Origin: Chitinibacter bivalviorum | GTDB taxonomy: Bacteria > Pseudomonadota > Gammaproteobacteria > Burkholderiales > Chitinibacteraceae | Length of the DNA stretch: 64,000 bases | Direction: 5' to 3' | Assembly: GCF_013403565.1 (NCBI RefSeq) | Contig: NZ_CP058627.1 | Coordinates: forward strand, 1,550,001 to 1,614,000 | Shown: in pieces, positions 35,037 through 44,924 of the stretch | Position numbering within the stretch: the first letter of the stretch is position 1 | Layout: each line of letters starts with the position of its first letter | The notes under the pieces: generated by a model | What the model was told of the DNA's origin: nothing | Database searches by the model: none | The model's input: only the letters and a program-made list of their open reading frames with translations | Made by a program: the position numbers and the translations under genes

Positions 35037-37190
35037 TTACGCGGCCATTGCGGTTAATTCGGTTGGAGTGACGTGCTGCGCCATTTTAACGAGTGCAGCT
35101 ACATCAAGAATAAATGCGACATGCCCATCACCCATGATCGTTGCCCCAGCAACACCATTCACTCGGCGGTAGTTGGTTTCTAAATTTTTTACAACAACCT
35201 GATGCTGTCCTAATAAATCATCAACAAACAAAGCGATTTTTTGCCCTTCAGCTTCTAAAATAATCACCAAACCTTCTTCAAATGAGTTGATTTTCGGCTT
35301 TAAATTAAATATTTCATACAGGGCAATAAGCGGCAAATATTCGCCACGAACATTGATTACATTTCCTCGCCCTGCCATGGTTTTAATTTCACTTGATTTT
35401 GGCTGTAGCGACTCAACAATAAAGGTTAATGGAATAATATATAGCTCATCAGAAGCAGAAATAGACATCCCGTCTAAAATGGCTAAAGTTAAAGGCAGGC
35501 GAATACTCATAGTTGAACCAATCCCTTGCATGGATTGAATTTCAACTCGGCCACCCATGGACTGAATATTCTTGCGAACAACATCCATTCCAACCCCACG
35601 TCCGGATACATCGGTAATTTCAGAAGCAGTTGAAAAGCCTGCTTCGAAAATAAGCATCCAGACTTCATTGTCGCTCATGCTATCGCTTACATTTAATCCG
35701 CGTTCCTTCGCCTTTGCCAGAATACGTTCACGGCTTAAACCAGCCCCATCATCGCTCACTTCAATGACAATATTGCCACCCTGATGAAAGGCCTTGAGTG
35801 TTAAAGTACCTTGTGCCTGTTTATTTCGACTAGTGCGAACATCAGGTAATTCAATACCATGATCCAAGCTGTTTCTAACCAAATGTGTAAGTGGGTCGCT
35901 TAATTTTTCAATAAATCCTTTATCCAATTCCGTATTGTCGCCAATCATTTTTAATTCAACTTGTTTACCCAATTTGGCAGCTAAATCGCGAACCAAGCGT
36001 GGATAACGATTAAATACAAATGAAATGGGCATCATGCGAATTGACATCACTGATTCTTGCAACTCACGGGTATTTCTTTCCAATTGCGCCACCCCACTCA
36101 ATAGCTTTTCATGGAGTACAGGATCAAGTTGCAATGCATTTTGGGCCAACATAGATTGAGTAATCACCAATTCGCCCACTAAGTTGAGAAGCTGATCTAC
36201 TTTTTCCACGCTCACCCGAATTGAGGTATCAACAGCCTTATCAGTTGCACGCTCATTGGGCACCCGTGTCGTTGCGGGCGCAGGCATTTCAATTGGCTGA
36301 TTGGTAGCGACTGGGGCAGTGGAAGTGGTAGGTTTGATGGCCTGAAAAAAACCATATCCTTCCCCGTCCTGCAAAGGCGCACTCGCTGGAATTTGTGCAT
36401 TGGCTGATGTAGGCAGAGGTTCAAAAAAGCCATACCCATCATCTTCACTTGCTGTTTGGGTACTACTCTCTAGTGGCTCAAAAAAGCCATATCCCTCATC
36501 AAGACTGATTGCGCCCTCTTCGGTCTCAGGCAGAAACAAGCCAAAGTCTTGACTCATATCTGCACTCGATTCAATTGAAATGCGCTCGGGAGCAACTACA
36601 AACGCCAATGAATCTATTAATTTTTGTATATCGAATGCGGTTTTGAGCCGATACAGCCAGGGCGTTGCCACATCGCCCGGCTCATAATCCTCAATCTCAC
36701 CAAGTCGCGATAGCTCATGGTTGAGCTGAACTGCATCAAAATCTTCACCAGCACTAATAATGAGTGTTAGAGCGCTCTGATTGGCAGGTGCAGCGATAGG
36801 CTGATTTTCAACTAGATGATTGAGCGTCGCGGTTATGCTCGCAATCGCGGCGCGATCAAGATCAATATGATCTCGGTGAGAGGCTAAAATCGCTTGTAAA
36901 ACATCGCCCGATTGCAAAAAAACATCAACCATTTCGGGCTGCAAAATAATTTCGTTTTTACGGATACGATCGAGCAGATTTTCTAAAACATGAGTCACTT
37001 CGGTCAGATCTGTAAAACCGAAAGTGGCAGCGCCGCCTTTGATGGAATGCGCCGCGCGGAAAATAGCATTTAGGTCTTCAGGATCGGGTGCGCTAACGTC
37101 GATTTTTAGCAGCAAGGACTCCATATTGGCTAAATGCTCGGCGGCCTCATCAAAGAAAACTGAGATGAATTGGCTCATGTCGATGGTCAT
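35037..37190 (-). CDS. cheA: Chemotaxis histidine kinase CheA
   Basis: Central kinase of chemotaxis that phosphorylates CheY and CheB. The 717-residue protein has an HPt domain with His48 ([15 protein letters not shown]), a middle region where the CheY-binding P2 domain is expected, and a linker with three copies of GYGFF (233, 252, 278). The dimerisation domain starts at [18 protein letters not shown]. The ATPase domain has [14 protein letters not shown] and [13 protein letters not shown], with G box [13 protein letters not shown] CheW-like domain lies at the C-terminus. The start has GGGGGGAAG upstream. A second in-frame ATG four codons on is possible. Confidence 0.95.
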   Translation of the reverse strand: MTIDMSQFISVFFDEAAEHLANMESLLLKIDVSAPDPEDLNAIFRAAHSIKGGAATFGFTDLTEVTHVLENLLDRIRKNEIILQPEMVDVFLQSGDVLQAILASHRDHIDLDRAAIASITATLNHLVENQPIAAPANQSALTLIISAGEDFDAVQLNHELSRLGEIEDYEPGDVATPWLYRLKTAFDIQKLIDSLAFVVAPERISIESSADMSQDFGLFLPETEEGAISLDEGYGFFEPLESSTQTASEDDGYGFFEPLPTSANAQIPASAPLQDGEGYGFFQAIKPTTSTAPVATNQPIEMPAPATTRVPNERATDKAVDTSIRVSVEKVDQLLNLVGELVITQSMLAQNALQLDPVLHEKLLSGVAQLERNTRELQESVMSIRMMPISFVFNRYPRLVRDLAAKLGKQVELKMIGDNTELDKGFIEKLSDPLTHLVRNSLDHGIELPDVRTSRNKQAQGTLTLKAFHQGGNIVIEVSDDGAGLSRERILAKAKERGLNVSDSMSDNEVWMLIFEAGFSTASEITDVSGRGVGMDVVRKNIQSMGGRVEIQSMQGIGSTMSIRLPLTLAILDGMSISASDELYIIPLTFIVESLQPKSSEIKTMAGRGNVINVRGEYLPLIALYEIFNLKPKINSFEEGLVIILEAEGQKIALFVDDLLGQHQVVVKNLETNYRRVNGVAGATIMGDGHVAFILDVAALVKMAQHVTPTELTAMAA

Positions 37191-37211
37191 AGCTTCCCCC
37201 CGTTAGCCGTG

Positions 37212-37577
37212 CTAACCAATGACTTTGCGAACGACTTCTAATAATTTCTGGGGATCGAATGGCTTAACTAACCAACCGGTTGCACCAACCGCGCGCCCTT
37301 GTTGTTTCATAGCATCACTCGATTCAGTCGTTAGCATTAAAATGGGGGTGGCGCTGTACTGTGGCAAGCCACGCAAGGTGCGGATCAGCGTTAGACCATC
37401 CATGCCAGGCATATTCTGATCGGTCAGTACCAAATCTACTTGCGTGCTTTTCGCCTGTGAGACGCCCGCATTTCCATCTACCGCCTCCACTACTTCATAG
37501 CCCGCGCTACGGAGCGTAAAGCTCACCATTTGTCGTATGGATGCAGAATCATCTACTGCGAGTATCTTTTTTGCCAT
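37212..37577 (-). CDS. cheY: Chemotaxis response regulator CheY
   Basis: A 121-residue single-domain receiver that, when phosphorylated, binds the flagellar switch. Acidic residues Asp9-Asp10, phospho-acceptor Asp53 (LVLTDQNMPGMDG), Thr in LMLTTES and Lys in WLVKPFDP are all present. The sequence is of the type beside cheA in betaproteobacterial che operons (GATGWLVKPFDPQKLLEVV). The ATG at 37577 is used because GGGGGGAAGT lies upstream. It heads the cheY-A-W-mcp transcript. Confidence 0.94.
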   Translation of the reverse strand: MAKKILAVDDSASIRQMVSFTLRSAGYEVVEAVDGNAGVSQAKSTQVDLVLTDQNMPGMDGLTLIRTLRGLPQYSATPILMLTTESSDAMKQQGRAVGATGWLVKPFDPQKLLEVVRKVIG

Positions 37578-37670
37578 ACTTCCCCCCTTTGATCGCGAAT
37601 TCAAAACACTTGTCGGTCATGCGCCTGGCACGGTAAAAATGCACAAGCTGCTTACTTTTATAGGCAAGTC

Positions 37671-37701
37671 TTTGCTGCATTGCCATTTCAAATGCAGCAA
37701 A
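37671..37701. promoter_or_regulatory. Perfect inverted repeat upstream of cheY (candidate operator)
   Basis: 11-bp arms TTTGCTGCATT and AATGCAGCAAA with a 9-base spacer. It lies about 95-125 bases upstream of cheY and 79 bases upstream of the divergent GST-like gene. No U tract is present on either side, so it is more likely a regulator site than a terminator. Confidence 0.4.
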
Positions 37702-37779
37702 ACCGACAAAATCTTTTCATTCATTGTCAATAAATGACATGAAATTAGTTAGTATTAATTACGACGGTTGAATTTACAC

Positions 37780-38442
37780 ATGCAGAACAAACACTTAGGT
37801 GTCATTTATACATTTCGCCGTTGCCCATATGCTATTCGCGCTCGCTTAGCCATTTGGCTCAGCGGGCTACAACTTGAACTACGTGAAGTCGTGTTGCGCA
37901 ACAAACCCGCCGCCCTGCTGGCTGCCTCGCCCAAGGGTACCGTGCCTGTTTTGGTATTGAATACAGGCAAGGTGATTGAGCAAAGTCTGGAGATCATGCT
38001 GTGGGCTCTCCAACAATCTGATCCAAGGCGTTGTTTGGCACTTGATTTAGACGCACAACTGCAGTTCATTACCGAACATGACCTGCATTTCAAACCGCTA
38101 CTCGATCGATACAAATATCCAGAGCGACATCCCGAAGCTAGCTCAAGCGAACACAGATACAATGCCATGTATTGGCTGGAAAACTATTTAAATAAAAGAC
38201 TAGAGAGATATACCCATCTTTGGGGTGAGCAATATGCTTTAGTTGATTTAGCCATCGTGCCATTTGTTCGGCAATTTGCCCTGGTCGATATGGATTGGTT
38301 TATGCAAAATGCGCCCAAGCCGCTCATAAATTGGCTCGATTCGCTCACGAATTCGGTTATGTTTGAATCGGTGATGGAAAAATACCCACCTTGGGCAGTT
38401 GAGAACAATCCCACCCTTTTTGGACGCGCAGACCCACTTTAG
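37780..38442 (+). CDS. Glutathione S-transferase-like protein
   Basis: A 220-residue protein with an N-terminal thioredoxin fold (VIYTFRRCPYAIRARLAI; ASPKGTVPVLVLNTGKVIEQ) and an all-helical C-terminal domain. The Cys in RRCPYA is in the position of the catalytic Cys of omega/beta-type transferases. The GTVPVL cis-Pro segment and Glu-Gln-Ser loop that bind glutathione are visible. The specific substrate is unknown. The start is the ATG at 37780; a TTG at 37768 is less likely. It is divergent from cheY and unrelated to it in function. Confidence 0.85.
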   Translation: MQNKHLGVIYTFRRCPYAIRARLAIWLSGLQLELREVVLRNKPAALLAASPKGTVPVLVLNTGKVIEQSLEIMLWALQQSDPRRCLALDLDAQLQFITEHDLHFKPLLDRYKYPERHPEASSSEHRYNAMYWLENYLNKRLERYTHLWGEQYALVDLAIVPFVRQFALVDMDWFMQNAPKPLINWLDSLTNSVMFESVMEKYPPWAVENNPTLFGRADPL

Positions 38443-38605
38443 CTCCCTGCTCCTAGTTGCTTACTCAGTGCTGCATCCAACCCATCACTAAAAAATGCCT
38501 GCGGTTTAATCCAGATCTAAAACAAGTACACCGCCTTATTTTTTGCGTCCGGCGGGCATGCTAGAATAGCTGCCTAATCAAAACTAGTACTTAAACAGGT
38601 GCAGC

Positions 38606-39337
38606 ATGGCAGGTCATAGCAAATGGGCGAATATTCAGCATCGTAAAGGTCGTCAGGACGCTAAACGCGGCCAGATTTTTACCAAGCTGATCAAGGAAAT
38701 CACCGTTGCCGCCAAAATGGGTGGCGGCGACATCACGATGAACCCGCGTCTGCGCCTGGCCATCGATAAAGCCAAAGCGCAATCAATGCCCAAAGACAAT
38801 ATCGAGAGCGCGATCAAACGCGGTACAGGCTCGCTCGATGGCGTTGATTACATCGAAACACGTTACGAAGGCTATGGTTTGGGCGGCGCAGCAGTAATGG
38901 TCGATTGCCTAACCGACAACCGCACCCGTACCGTGGCCGATGTGCGCCATGTATTTAGCAAATACGGTGGCAATATGGGCACTGACGGCTGCGTGAGTTT
39001 TCAGTTTAAACACTGTGGCTATTTGATTTTTGCACCAGGCACGGATGAAGATGCGCTGATGGAAGCGGCACTGGAAGCCGGCGCTGACGACGTTGCGACC
39101 AATGATGATGGCTCGATCGAAGTCATCACCCCACCGTACGAATTCGTCAACATCAAAGAAACGCTCGAAGCAGCTGGCTTTAAAGCTGAAATGGGCGAAT
39201 CGACGATGAAGCCGCAAGGTGAAACCGAATTGACCGGTGATGATGCGATCAAAATGCAAAAACTGATCGACATGATGGAAGCTCTTGATGACGTACAAAA
39301 CGTCTACACCACAGCCGTATTTGACGAAGAAGAGTAA
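38606..39337 (+). CDS. yebC: YebC/TACO1-family translation factor
   Basis: A 243-residue protein of a nearly universal family. It starts with the invariant [19 protein letters not shown] and contains [20 protein letters not shown] and [20 protein letters not shown]. Long annotated as a transcription regulator, the family has more recently been linked to relief of ribosome stalling at proline-rich stretches. EF-P and its modifier EarP, which act on the same problem, are encoded 1-3 kb away. The length is normal. A strong terminator follows. Confidence 0.95.
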   Translation: MAGHSKWANIQHRKGRQDAKRGQIFTKLIKEITVAAKMGGGDITMNPRLRLAIDKAKAQSMPKDNIESAIKRGTGSLDGVDYIETRYEGYGLGGAAVMVDCLTDNRTRTVADVRHVFSKYGGNMGTDGCVSFQFKHCGYLIFAPGTDEDALMEAALEAGADDVATNDDGSIEVITPPYEFVNIKETLEAAGFKAEMGESTMKPQGETELTGDDAIKMQKLIDMMEALDDVQNVYTTAVFDEEE

Positions 39338-39357
39338 TTGAACGTCAAACTAAAACC

Positions 39358-39382
39358 AAAGCCTGCCGATGCAGGCTTTTTT
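39358..39382 (+). terminator. Rho-independent terminator after yebC
   Basis: AAAGCCTGC - CGAT - GCAGGCTTT followed by further T residues, 20 bases after the yebC stop. Confidence 0.9.
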
Positions 39383-39533
39383 GTTGCTTACGCCCAATAA
39401 AAACCAAGATTCCCTTTCTTGAATCAATGTAAATATTTACAATCAAGCGCATAAATAAAACACAAAGCCAAAGACACAGGGGATTTACACAGCGTCTTTC
39501 ACGATCATGAATCGTATTATCAAGGGTGTTAAT

Positions 39534-40142
39534 ATGAATAAAAAAAATACAGTTATTTTAACTTTACTTGCTGTTGCGTTAACTGCATGCGGCGGTGGTG
39601 GTGGCGGTACGAGTAGCACTGCACCGAGTGTGAATACGGTCACACCAGCACCAAGTAGCGCTGCAACATCAACACCAGTTCCCACCGCAACACCTGCACC
39701 AACAGCGATCCCAAATCTACTGCGCTCAAGTGAAAGTAACTTGAGCCACTATGTCGGTAGCTGGTATGCCCGCTGTATTCTAGTGACTTCAAATGGGGCG
39801 ACGCATGGCATGGAACTCACCATGCAAATGGGTAATGTGAGCAACAACCAAGAGATTCCTGTTTCCGTCACAATGTGGGATTATGGTGCTTACAATACCA
39901 CTTGCAATTCATCTATTAAAATCCCTACGCTCAGCAGCGTCAAATGGACTTTAAAAGTAAATGCAAGTACTGCGGTAACTGGTGGCACATTTACTGGCAA
40001 TCTTGATCAAATCACTGTGACAGAAAATGGCACGCCAACAACACTATATTTAGGCTTTGATTCGAATTACAAATCGCTTAGATTATCAAACAGCACCACA
40101 ATCAACCCACAAGGTGCGGTCTATACCAAAACAAGTAACTAA
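39534..40142 (+). CDS. Putative lipoprotein, function unknown
   Basis: A 202-residue protein. The N-terminus (MNKKNTVILTLLAVALTAC) is a lipoprotein signal with lipobox LTAC. It is followed by six Gly residues and a Ser/Thr/Pro-rich linker (about 20-65) of the kind that tethers a domain away from the membrane. The C-terminal part (HYVGSWYARCILVTSNGAT, VTMWDYGAYNTTCNSS, TLYLGFDSNYKSLRL) looks like a small beta-rich domain with two Cys residues; I do not recognise it. AAGGG lies 7 bases before the ATG at 39534; the ATG nine codons earlier has no ribosome-binding site and would bury the signal peptide. It ends at a terminator shared with a convergent small gene. Confidence 0.8.
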   Translation: MNKKNTVILTLLAVALTACGGGGGGTSSTAPSVNTVTPAPSSAATSTPVPTATPAPTAIPNLLRSSESNLSHYVGSWYARCILVTSNGATHGMELTMQMGNVSNNQEIPVSVTMWDYGAYNTTCNSSIKIPTLSSVKWTLKVNASTAVTGGTFTGNLDQITVTENGTPTTLYLGFDSNYKSLRLSNSTTINPQGAVYTKTSN

Positions 40143-40161
40143 TTTAATTAGTTTGCATAAC

Positions 40162-40190
40162 AATAAAAGCCGGCAGCGCCGGCTTTTATT
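40162..40190. terminator. Bidirectional terminator, lipoprotein gene / small membrane-protein gene
   Basis: Perfect 13-bp arms AATAAAAGCCGGC and GCCGGCTTTTATT around a 3-base loop. It ends within the stop codon of the minus-strand small ORF and 20 bases after the lipoprotein stop. Confidence 0.85.
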
Positions 40191-40329
40191 ATTTGAACAA
40201 GAAATAATAAATCACATACAACCAACTACAAAAACCATGAATAATGGCCCAAAGAATGGAATGATTTGCCGACCACGACAGGGCGACGGCAATTAAAGTG
40301 CCTAAGCTAAATCCACCAAATAATTTCAT
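40189..40329 (-). CDS. Small membrane protein, 46 residues
   Basis: A short gene in what otherwise would be a 300-bp empty stretch. The product starts MKLFGGFSLGTLIAVALSWS and continues with ANHSILWAIIHGFCSWLYV and a YYFLFK end, giving two hydrophobic segments with few charges. GGAG lies 6 bases before the ATG. The stop runs into the perfect terminator hairpin, and the gene lies between that and the efp terminator, so it is a complete small transcription unit. The NHS-xx-WAxxH-G-xx-WxYV pattern looks conserved-protein-like, but I cannot name a family. The codon pattern is free of stops with conservative hydrophobic choices. Function unknown. Confidence 0.65.
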   Translation of the reverse strand: MKLFGGFSLGTLIAVALSWSANHSILWAIIHGFCSWLYVIYYFLFK

Positions 40330-40404
40330 GCTTAACTCCACTTACCATATGATTGCTTGGCATCTTAACGTATCTGGTAAAAGATCGCTTGCTGATTCAG
40401 ACGT

Positions 40405-40434
40405 AAAAAAAGCCACCCTCAGGGGTGGCTTTTC
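40405..40434 (-). terminator. Rho-independent terminator after efp
   Basis: On the minus strand AAAAGCCACCCC - TG - AGGGTGGCTTTTTTT, directly downstream of the efp stop. The U tract is long on this strand. Confidence 0.9.
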
Positions 40435-40448
40435 GCTTCAAGCAACGC

Positions 40449-41021
40449 TTAGTTAGCGCGTTTTTTGAATTCCATAGTACGAGTGTCGATCTCGATTTTG
40501 TCACCGATATCGATGAAGGCAGCAACTTGCACGTTCATGTCTGAACCAACCAATTTAGCTGGCTTCATTACTTTACCTGAAGTGTCGCCACGAACTGCTG
40601 GCTCAGTGTATTCAACTTCACGTACGACAACAGTTGGCAACTCAACAGAGATTGCTTTACCGTCGTAGAAAGTCACTTCACATTTGTCTTCCATGCCGTC
40701 AACGATCAGGCCCAAAGTGTCGCCGAGGTTGTCAGCTTCAACTTCGTATTGGTTGAACTCTTCGTCCATGAAGACGTACATTGGGTCAGCAAAGTAGCTG
40801 TAAGTACAAGCCAAGCGATCGAGAACAACCACTTCCATTTTGTCGTCTGATTTGTAAACCACTTCAGAGCCTGAGCCTGACAACAAGCCTTTAGACTTGA
40901 TTTTCACAACTGAAGAGTTACGACCTGATTTAGAGAACTCAGTTTTTTGCACAACCAGAGGTTGGCCGTCTACCAAGATTACGTTACCAGCGCGTACTTC
41001 GTGTGCGGTTTTGATTGCCAT
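40449..41021 (-). CDS. efp: Elongation factor P, arginine-rhamnosylated type
   Basis: Relieves ribosome stalling at consecutive prolines by binding next to the P-site tRNA. The 190-residue protein has KOW and two OB-type domains and the C-terminal signature [11 protein letters not shown]. The modification loop reads [13 protein letters not shown], with Arg34 (Met counted) where E. coli has Lys; this Arg type is glycosylated with rhamnose by EarP. The earP gene lies 61 bases upstream on the same strand, so enzyme and substrate are encoded together. Confidence 0.96.
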   Translation of the reverse strand: MAIKTAHEVRAGNVILVDGQPLVVQKTEFSKSGRNSSVVKIKSKGLLSGSGSEVVYKSDDKMEVVVLDRLACTYSYFADPMYVFMDEEFNQYEVEADNLGDTLGLIVDGMEDKCEVTFYDGKAISVELPTVVVREVEYTEPAVRGDTSGKVMKPAKLVGSDMNVQVAAFIDIGDKIEIDTRTMEFKKRAN

Positions 41022-41082
41022 TGCGATTACCTGATTGATTACGATTTTGGAAAAATCGATGTTTGAAAATTGAAAAATCCCG

Positions 41083-42219
41083 CTATTTTACCTTGGAATT
41101 GACGAATCTGACCAGATTAGTCGCCAGATCCCCGTGCGAAAGCAATTTTTTCCGCCAAACGTCAGCATGAATATCTAACTCGGCACGATGCCTCAACAAG
41201 ATTTGCCATGCAGATCCAGCATCGCCACCATGATTCCAGACCTGCATCATCTGATTTACGGCGCTCGTGGTCTCTTCAGGCAAATCCGCCAAATAATGCA
41301 GAAGAAAGGCATCGAGCTTATCGCGATGGGCGTCATCATCTTGAGGATAGATATGCCAGATAAAGGGTTTACCAGCCAATTGCGCGCGGATAAACGAGTC
41401 TTCTCCCCGCACAAAATTGAGATCGCAACTCCACAGTAGTTGGTCATAGCGATCTTGCGACAACATCGGAAAGATTGAGATGGTTAAAGCCCCATCTTGA
41501 TATACCCCCTCAGCGCATTGCCTTAGAGACAAATTAGCTAAATCCATTTCAGCCAATACCCTGCCTTGTGGCACCAATAAATGTACGGATTGATCCCCAT
41601 CGATCAGCCCAGCTAACCACGGTTTTAATTCGATCGGCTCATAGGCAAACAACGATACAGTCAGCGCATTCGGGCAGAACTGACGCCCAATCGGGCAAAG
41701 CTGGGTCAGAAATTGCTGGGCGTTTGCAGTGCTCCAGCCCTGCCGCGCGTCCCTTTGTTGAGCCTCGCTTAATACACCGCCGGTATGCGCGGTAAAGCCG
41801 GGGAAAAAAAAGTACTTATTCAATCCCTGCACTGGGGACGGCAAGCCATGACAACCTTCGACCCATTCTTCCGCACTAAGGTATTCCAGATTAAGCCAGA
41901 TCGGGCTGCTCAATCGCTGCTTCATTTTTTCGATATAGGATGAAGGCAAATCGCAGGCGAAAGCCTCGATCACTACATCAGCTGCTACTTCATCGTCAGA
42001 GAAATGAGCCGCCCAATGCCGGACGGTTACGCCCTCCAAGCTCTGCGTCGAAGCAGTCGGATCAATTTCTGCGCGAATCTTGGCAAAACTCACCAGATCA
42101 TCGACCCATAAAGTCACCTCAAAAGTAAATTCCTGCGTCAGTTGGCGAGCTAAGCGCCAACAAACGCCAATATCGCCAAAATTATCAACCACTCGGCAAA
42201 AGATCGCCCATTGCGGCAT
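41083..42219 (-). CDS. earP: EF-P arginine rhamnosyltransferase EarP
   Basis: Transfers rhamnose from dTDP-L-rhamnose to the EF-P arginine. The 378-residue GT-B fold protein begins [20 protein letters not shown] (nucleotide-sugar enzyme signature with catalytic Asp in DNFGD). It contains [17 protein letters not shown] and [20 protein letters not shown], the segments that bind the dTDP sugar. The ATG at 42219 has GGAG 7 bases upstream; earlier in-frame codons lack one and would extend the N-terminus beyond homologues. It is co-directional with efp. Confidence 0.94.
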   Translation of the reverse strand: MPQWAIFCRVVDNFGDIGVCWRLARQLTQEFTFEVTLWVDDLVSFAKIRAEIDPTASTQSLEGVTVRHWAAHFSDDEVAADVVIEAFACDLPSSYIEKMKQRLSSPIWLNLEYLSAEEWVEGCHGLPSPVQGLNKYFFFPGFTAHTGGVLSEAQQRDARQGWSTANAQQFLTQLCPIGRQFCPNALTVSLFAYEPIELKPWLAGLIDGDQSVHLLVPQGRVLAEMDLANLSLRQCAEGVYQDGALTISIFPMLSQDRYDQLLWSCDLNFVRGEDSFIRAQLAGKPFIWHIYPQDDDAHRDKLDAFLLHYLADLPEETTSAVNQMMQVWNHGGDAGSAWQILLRHRAELDIHADVWRKKLLSHGDLATNLVRFVNSKVK

Positions 42220-42274
42220 AAGCCCGCTCCACGCCATTGATGTGTCGTAGAGTTTACCAGATCGCGAAAAATCA

Positions 42275-43162
42275 CTATTTGGCGAGTTTATTGGTGCGTG
42301 CTTTGGCTAAGATAGTTTTTTGGACTGCAAGCGGTGCCGGCGGAAATCGGGCTTGATCAGGAATATGAATCAGAGCAGGATAAAAACGCTGCACGCGCAG
42401 TACATATTGACGAGTTTCAGGGTATGGCGGAATCGCGCGATAGCGATCGACAGCCCCTTCACCGGCATTGTAAGCCGCCGAGACCAAATCGATTCGTCCT
42501 TGGTAGCGCTCGATCAAAAAGCGTAAATACTGCACGCCGCCTTTCACATTTTGGCTGACATTGAATACATCACGCACATTAAAGCGCTGGGCCGTATCGG
42601 GGATCAGCTGCATCACGCCCATCGCCTCTTTGGGTGACACGGCATGACGGTTTAATCGAGATTCAACCATCGCAATACTCAGTGCAAAATTGGGATCAAC
42701 ACCATACCAATGCGCAATTTTACTGATGATCTCGGCGGTTTTTTTCTGATCGCCATTGAGCTGGATAGGCATGGCGGTCATTGAAATGCCCGGTGCCCTT
42801 TCGGGATCTACTGCGGACAGTACACAAGCTGGCAATTCGTTAGATTTGAGATGCACCATCTCAAGCATGTTTTGGGCGTGCAAATGCCCTTGTTCAGCGG
42901 CTATTGAAAATAAACTGGCCGCGGCAGAACGATTTTCCGGTACACCCAAGCCAAAGGCATACAGCATTCCCAATCGATACTGCGCCTCGATCACACCATG
43001 CCGCGCGGCACGACAATACTGCACTGCGGCAGCCCAAGGGTCAGCACTTTCCAGCTCGGTAAACTCGGCAAAAACGGCTTGGTTTGCCTGTGTGAACCCA
43101 GAAAACAGCAGCGTGCCAAGCAGCAAAATGGCACGATCAAAACACTGAAGATGCAGCATCAC
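42275..43162 (-). CDS. Lytic transglycosylase with Sel1-like repeats
   Basis: A 295-residue periplasmic murein hydrolase. A signal peptide (cleavage near TQA-NQ, residue 27) is followed by two Sel1-like repeats (about 45-105; AQYRLGMLYAFGLGVPENRS). The SLT/GH23 domain has catalytic Glu in MVESRLNRHAVSP, GVMQLIPDTAQRF and AAYNAGEGAVDRYRAIPPY, with the conserved YVLRVQRFY end. It cleaves peptidoglycan glycan strands, making 1,6-anhydro ends. Sel1 repeats suggest a protein partner. AGGA suits either the GTG at 43162 or the ATG one codon later. It is divergent from the GGDEF pair. Confidence 0.9.
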   Translation of the reverse strand: MMLHLQCFDRAILLLGTLLFSGFTQANQAVFAEFTELESADPWAAAVQYCRAARHGVIEAQYRLGMLYAFGLGVPENRSAAASLFSIAAEQGHLHAQNMLEMVHLKSNELPACVLSAVDPERAPGISMTAMPIQLNGDQKKTAEIISKIAHWYGVDPNFALSIAMVESRLNRHAVSPKEAMGVMQLIPDTAQRFNVRDVFNVSQNVKGGVQYLRFLIERYQGRIDLVSAAYNAGEGAVDRYRAIPPYPETRQYVLRVQRFYPALIHIPDQARFPPAPLAVQKTILAKARTNKLAK

Positions 43163-43355
43163 GATTTATCCTGCAATCGAAATAGCTATGCCTTATTTTA
43201 GACCCAGTGCCCGCGCAAAAATGCCGCAACTCAACCAAATACCCCTACAAACGGCAAGTCACTCCTCTTTGCGTGAATAGATCGGCTTCGCAACAGCAGC
43301 CTAGGCAGCTCATCATCGCTCAATTTGAGCTATACTTAGTTCATACGGGGATGAG

Positions 43356-44924
43356 ATGGAAGCTGAAACCATGGAAGGCTTGAGTGCTGTGACCAGCCAG
43401 CTCATAGAGTTAGAGCACAAAATTCACACCGGCAATGCCAATGCTGCGATTGAGCCATTAAAAAAAATACTCAATGCGCATAAACATGTACACGAAATCA
43501 GCGCCCAAGCCTTGTATTTACTCGGCTGGGTACAATGGGCTAAAAATCAATACTCAGACGCCGAAAAAACAATCCGCGCCGCGCTCAAACTGATGAGTAA
43601 TGAGCATCCAGCTTATTTTCCCGCCTTATTAAAAAAAGCCTCGATTGAAACGTCGCAAAACCATTTTTTTAAAGGCCTTCATACTTGGTTATTTATACTC
43701 GACCATGCAGACAGCAATCAGCACCCAAATATTATTTCTGAAGCTTATTTAGGGATTGGCTCATATTTTAAAGTTAAAGAATCCGCCGAGCTTGCAGAAA
43801 CCTGCTTCCAATATGCTTATGATTTTTCTAAGCAAGGGCAAAACCATGAGGCGCAAGTTAAATGCGGTATCTATCTGTTATCGGTCTACTGCAGCACCAA
43901 TAAATATACAGAAGCACAAAAGACTATTGATGAATGCTGGCCAATCTTAAAATTACTCAACGAAGCAGATCCGGTCTTGTTTGCTGATATGCACCATTAC
44001 TCTGGCATGACCCTTGCTTCGCAGAATAATTTTGAACAAGCCATCGAATCGATCCATCGAGCACAAAGAATCAATGAAGAAAATCAATTTTTGTGGGGGC
44101 AAACCCAAAATAGAATTCAGCTAGCCAAGATTTATGCAAAACAAAATAAATATCACGTAGCCATCACTCAGCTTGAATCTGCTGTTTTGATTTCTTCAAT
44201 TTTTGACCACGGGGTCATACAGCAAGAGATCTGTGGCATTATTCGTGAAATACATAAAAGTAACCATAACTATGCTGCTGCACTCTCCGCCCACGAGGCT
44301 TATCATCACTTGGCGATCAAAAACCGAGCATTTTTCAATGATGATTCCAAAAAGAAAAATGGCACACGTTTGAAAACTCTGGAAAATAGGCTAGAAGTTA
44401 TTCAGAAGAAACAAACAGAATCAAAATTAAAATCGACTATAGATTATCTGGAACAAAAAATAATCTCTCTCACTACTGATCATTCAAAAGACTCTCTCAC
44501 TGGAGCGCCCAATCAGCTTTATTTTCTGCACAATCAGAACAAGCCCAACTCAAAGAAAAATAGTGAATCCATCAATTTACTGATCAACATAAGAAACTTG
44601 TTCGACATCAACGTTATACATGGCAGGCATTTAGGCGATGAAGTGATTTGCGCTGTCTATCAAGCCCTAACTCTACATTTTAAACATGAAGAAACCTCGA
44701 TTATCCGTTACTACGGGCAACAATTTTTAGTATTGAACGCAACACCGTCATCGATTACTAAAATTCACCAAATTAGCCTAATCATCGAGAGATTAAAGAC
44801 AAATAAGCAAGCCAAAATTGAGCTGGCCATTCACCGAATTGGCATAAAATACAAAAAAAATCATGAACCTATCATCACTACAATTGAATTGCTATGGCAG
44901 TTTCCTGCGGGAGAAAAATCATGA
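43356..44924 (+). CDS. TPR protein with degenerate GGDEF domain
   Basis: A 522-residue cytoplasmic protein. Residues 15-320 are TPR-like helical repeats (AQALYLLGWVQWAKNQYSDA, MTLASQNNFEQAIESIHRA). A short coiled coil (about 340-385) leads into a GGDEF-like domain starting KDSLTGAPNQLYFL. The catalytic GG(D/E)EF is replaced by YYGQQF (452-457), which removes both the glycine and the metal-binding acid, so it cannot synthesise c-di-GMP. The domain is also shortened. The paralogue overlapping its 3' end (ATGA) has an intact site. It may act as a regulatory partner of that enzyme (inference). The upstream GGGG matches the ATG. Confidence 0.85.
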   Translation: MEAETMEGLSAVTSQLIELEHKIHTGNANAAIEPLKKILNAHKHVHEISAQALYLLGWVQWAKNQYSDAEKTIRAALKLMSNEHPAYFPALLKKASIETSQNHFFKGLHTWLFILDHADSNQHPNIISEAYLGIGSYFKVKESAELAETCFQYAYDFSKQGQNHEAQVKCGIYLLSVYCSTNKYTEAQKTIDECWPILKLLNEADPVLFADMHHYSGMTLASQNNFEQAIESIHRAQRINEENQFLWGQTQNRIQLAKIYAKQNKYHVAITQLESAVLISSIFDHGVIQQEICGIIREIHKSNHNYAAALSAHEAYHHLAIKNRAFFNDDSKKKNGTRLKTLENRLEVIQKKQTESKLKSTIDYLEQKIISLTTDHSKDSLTGAPNQLYFLHNQNKPNSKKNSESINLLINIRNLFDINVIHGRHLGDEVICAVYQALTLHFKHEETSIIRYYGQQFLVLNATPSSITKIHQISLIIERLKTNKQAKIELAIHRIGIKYKKNHEPIITTIELLWQFPAGEKS

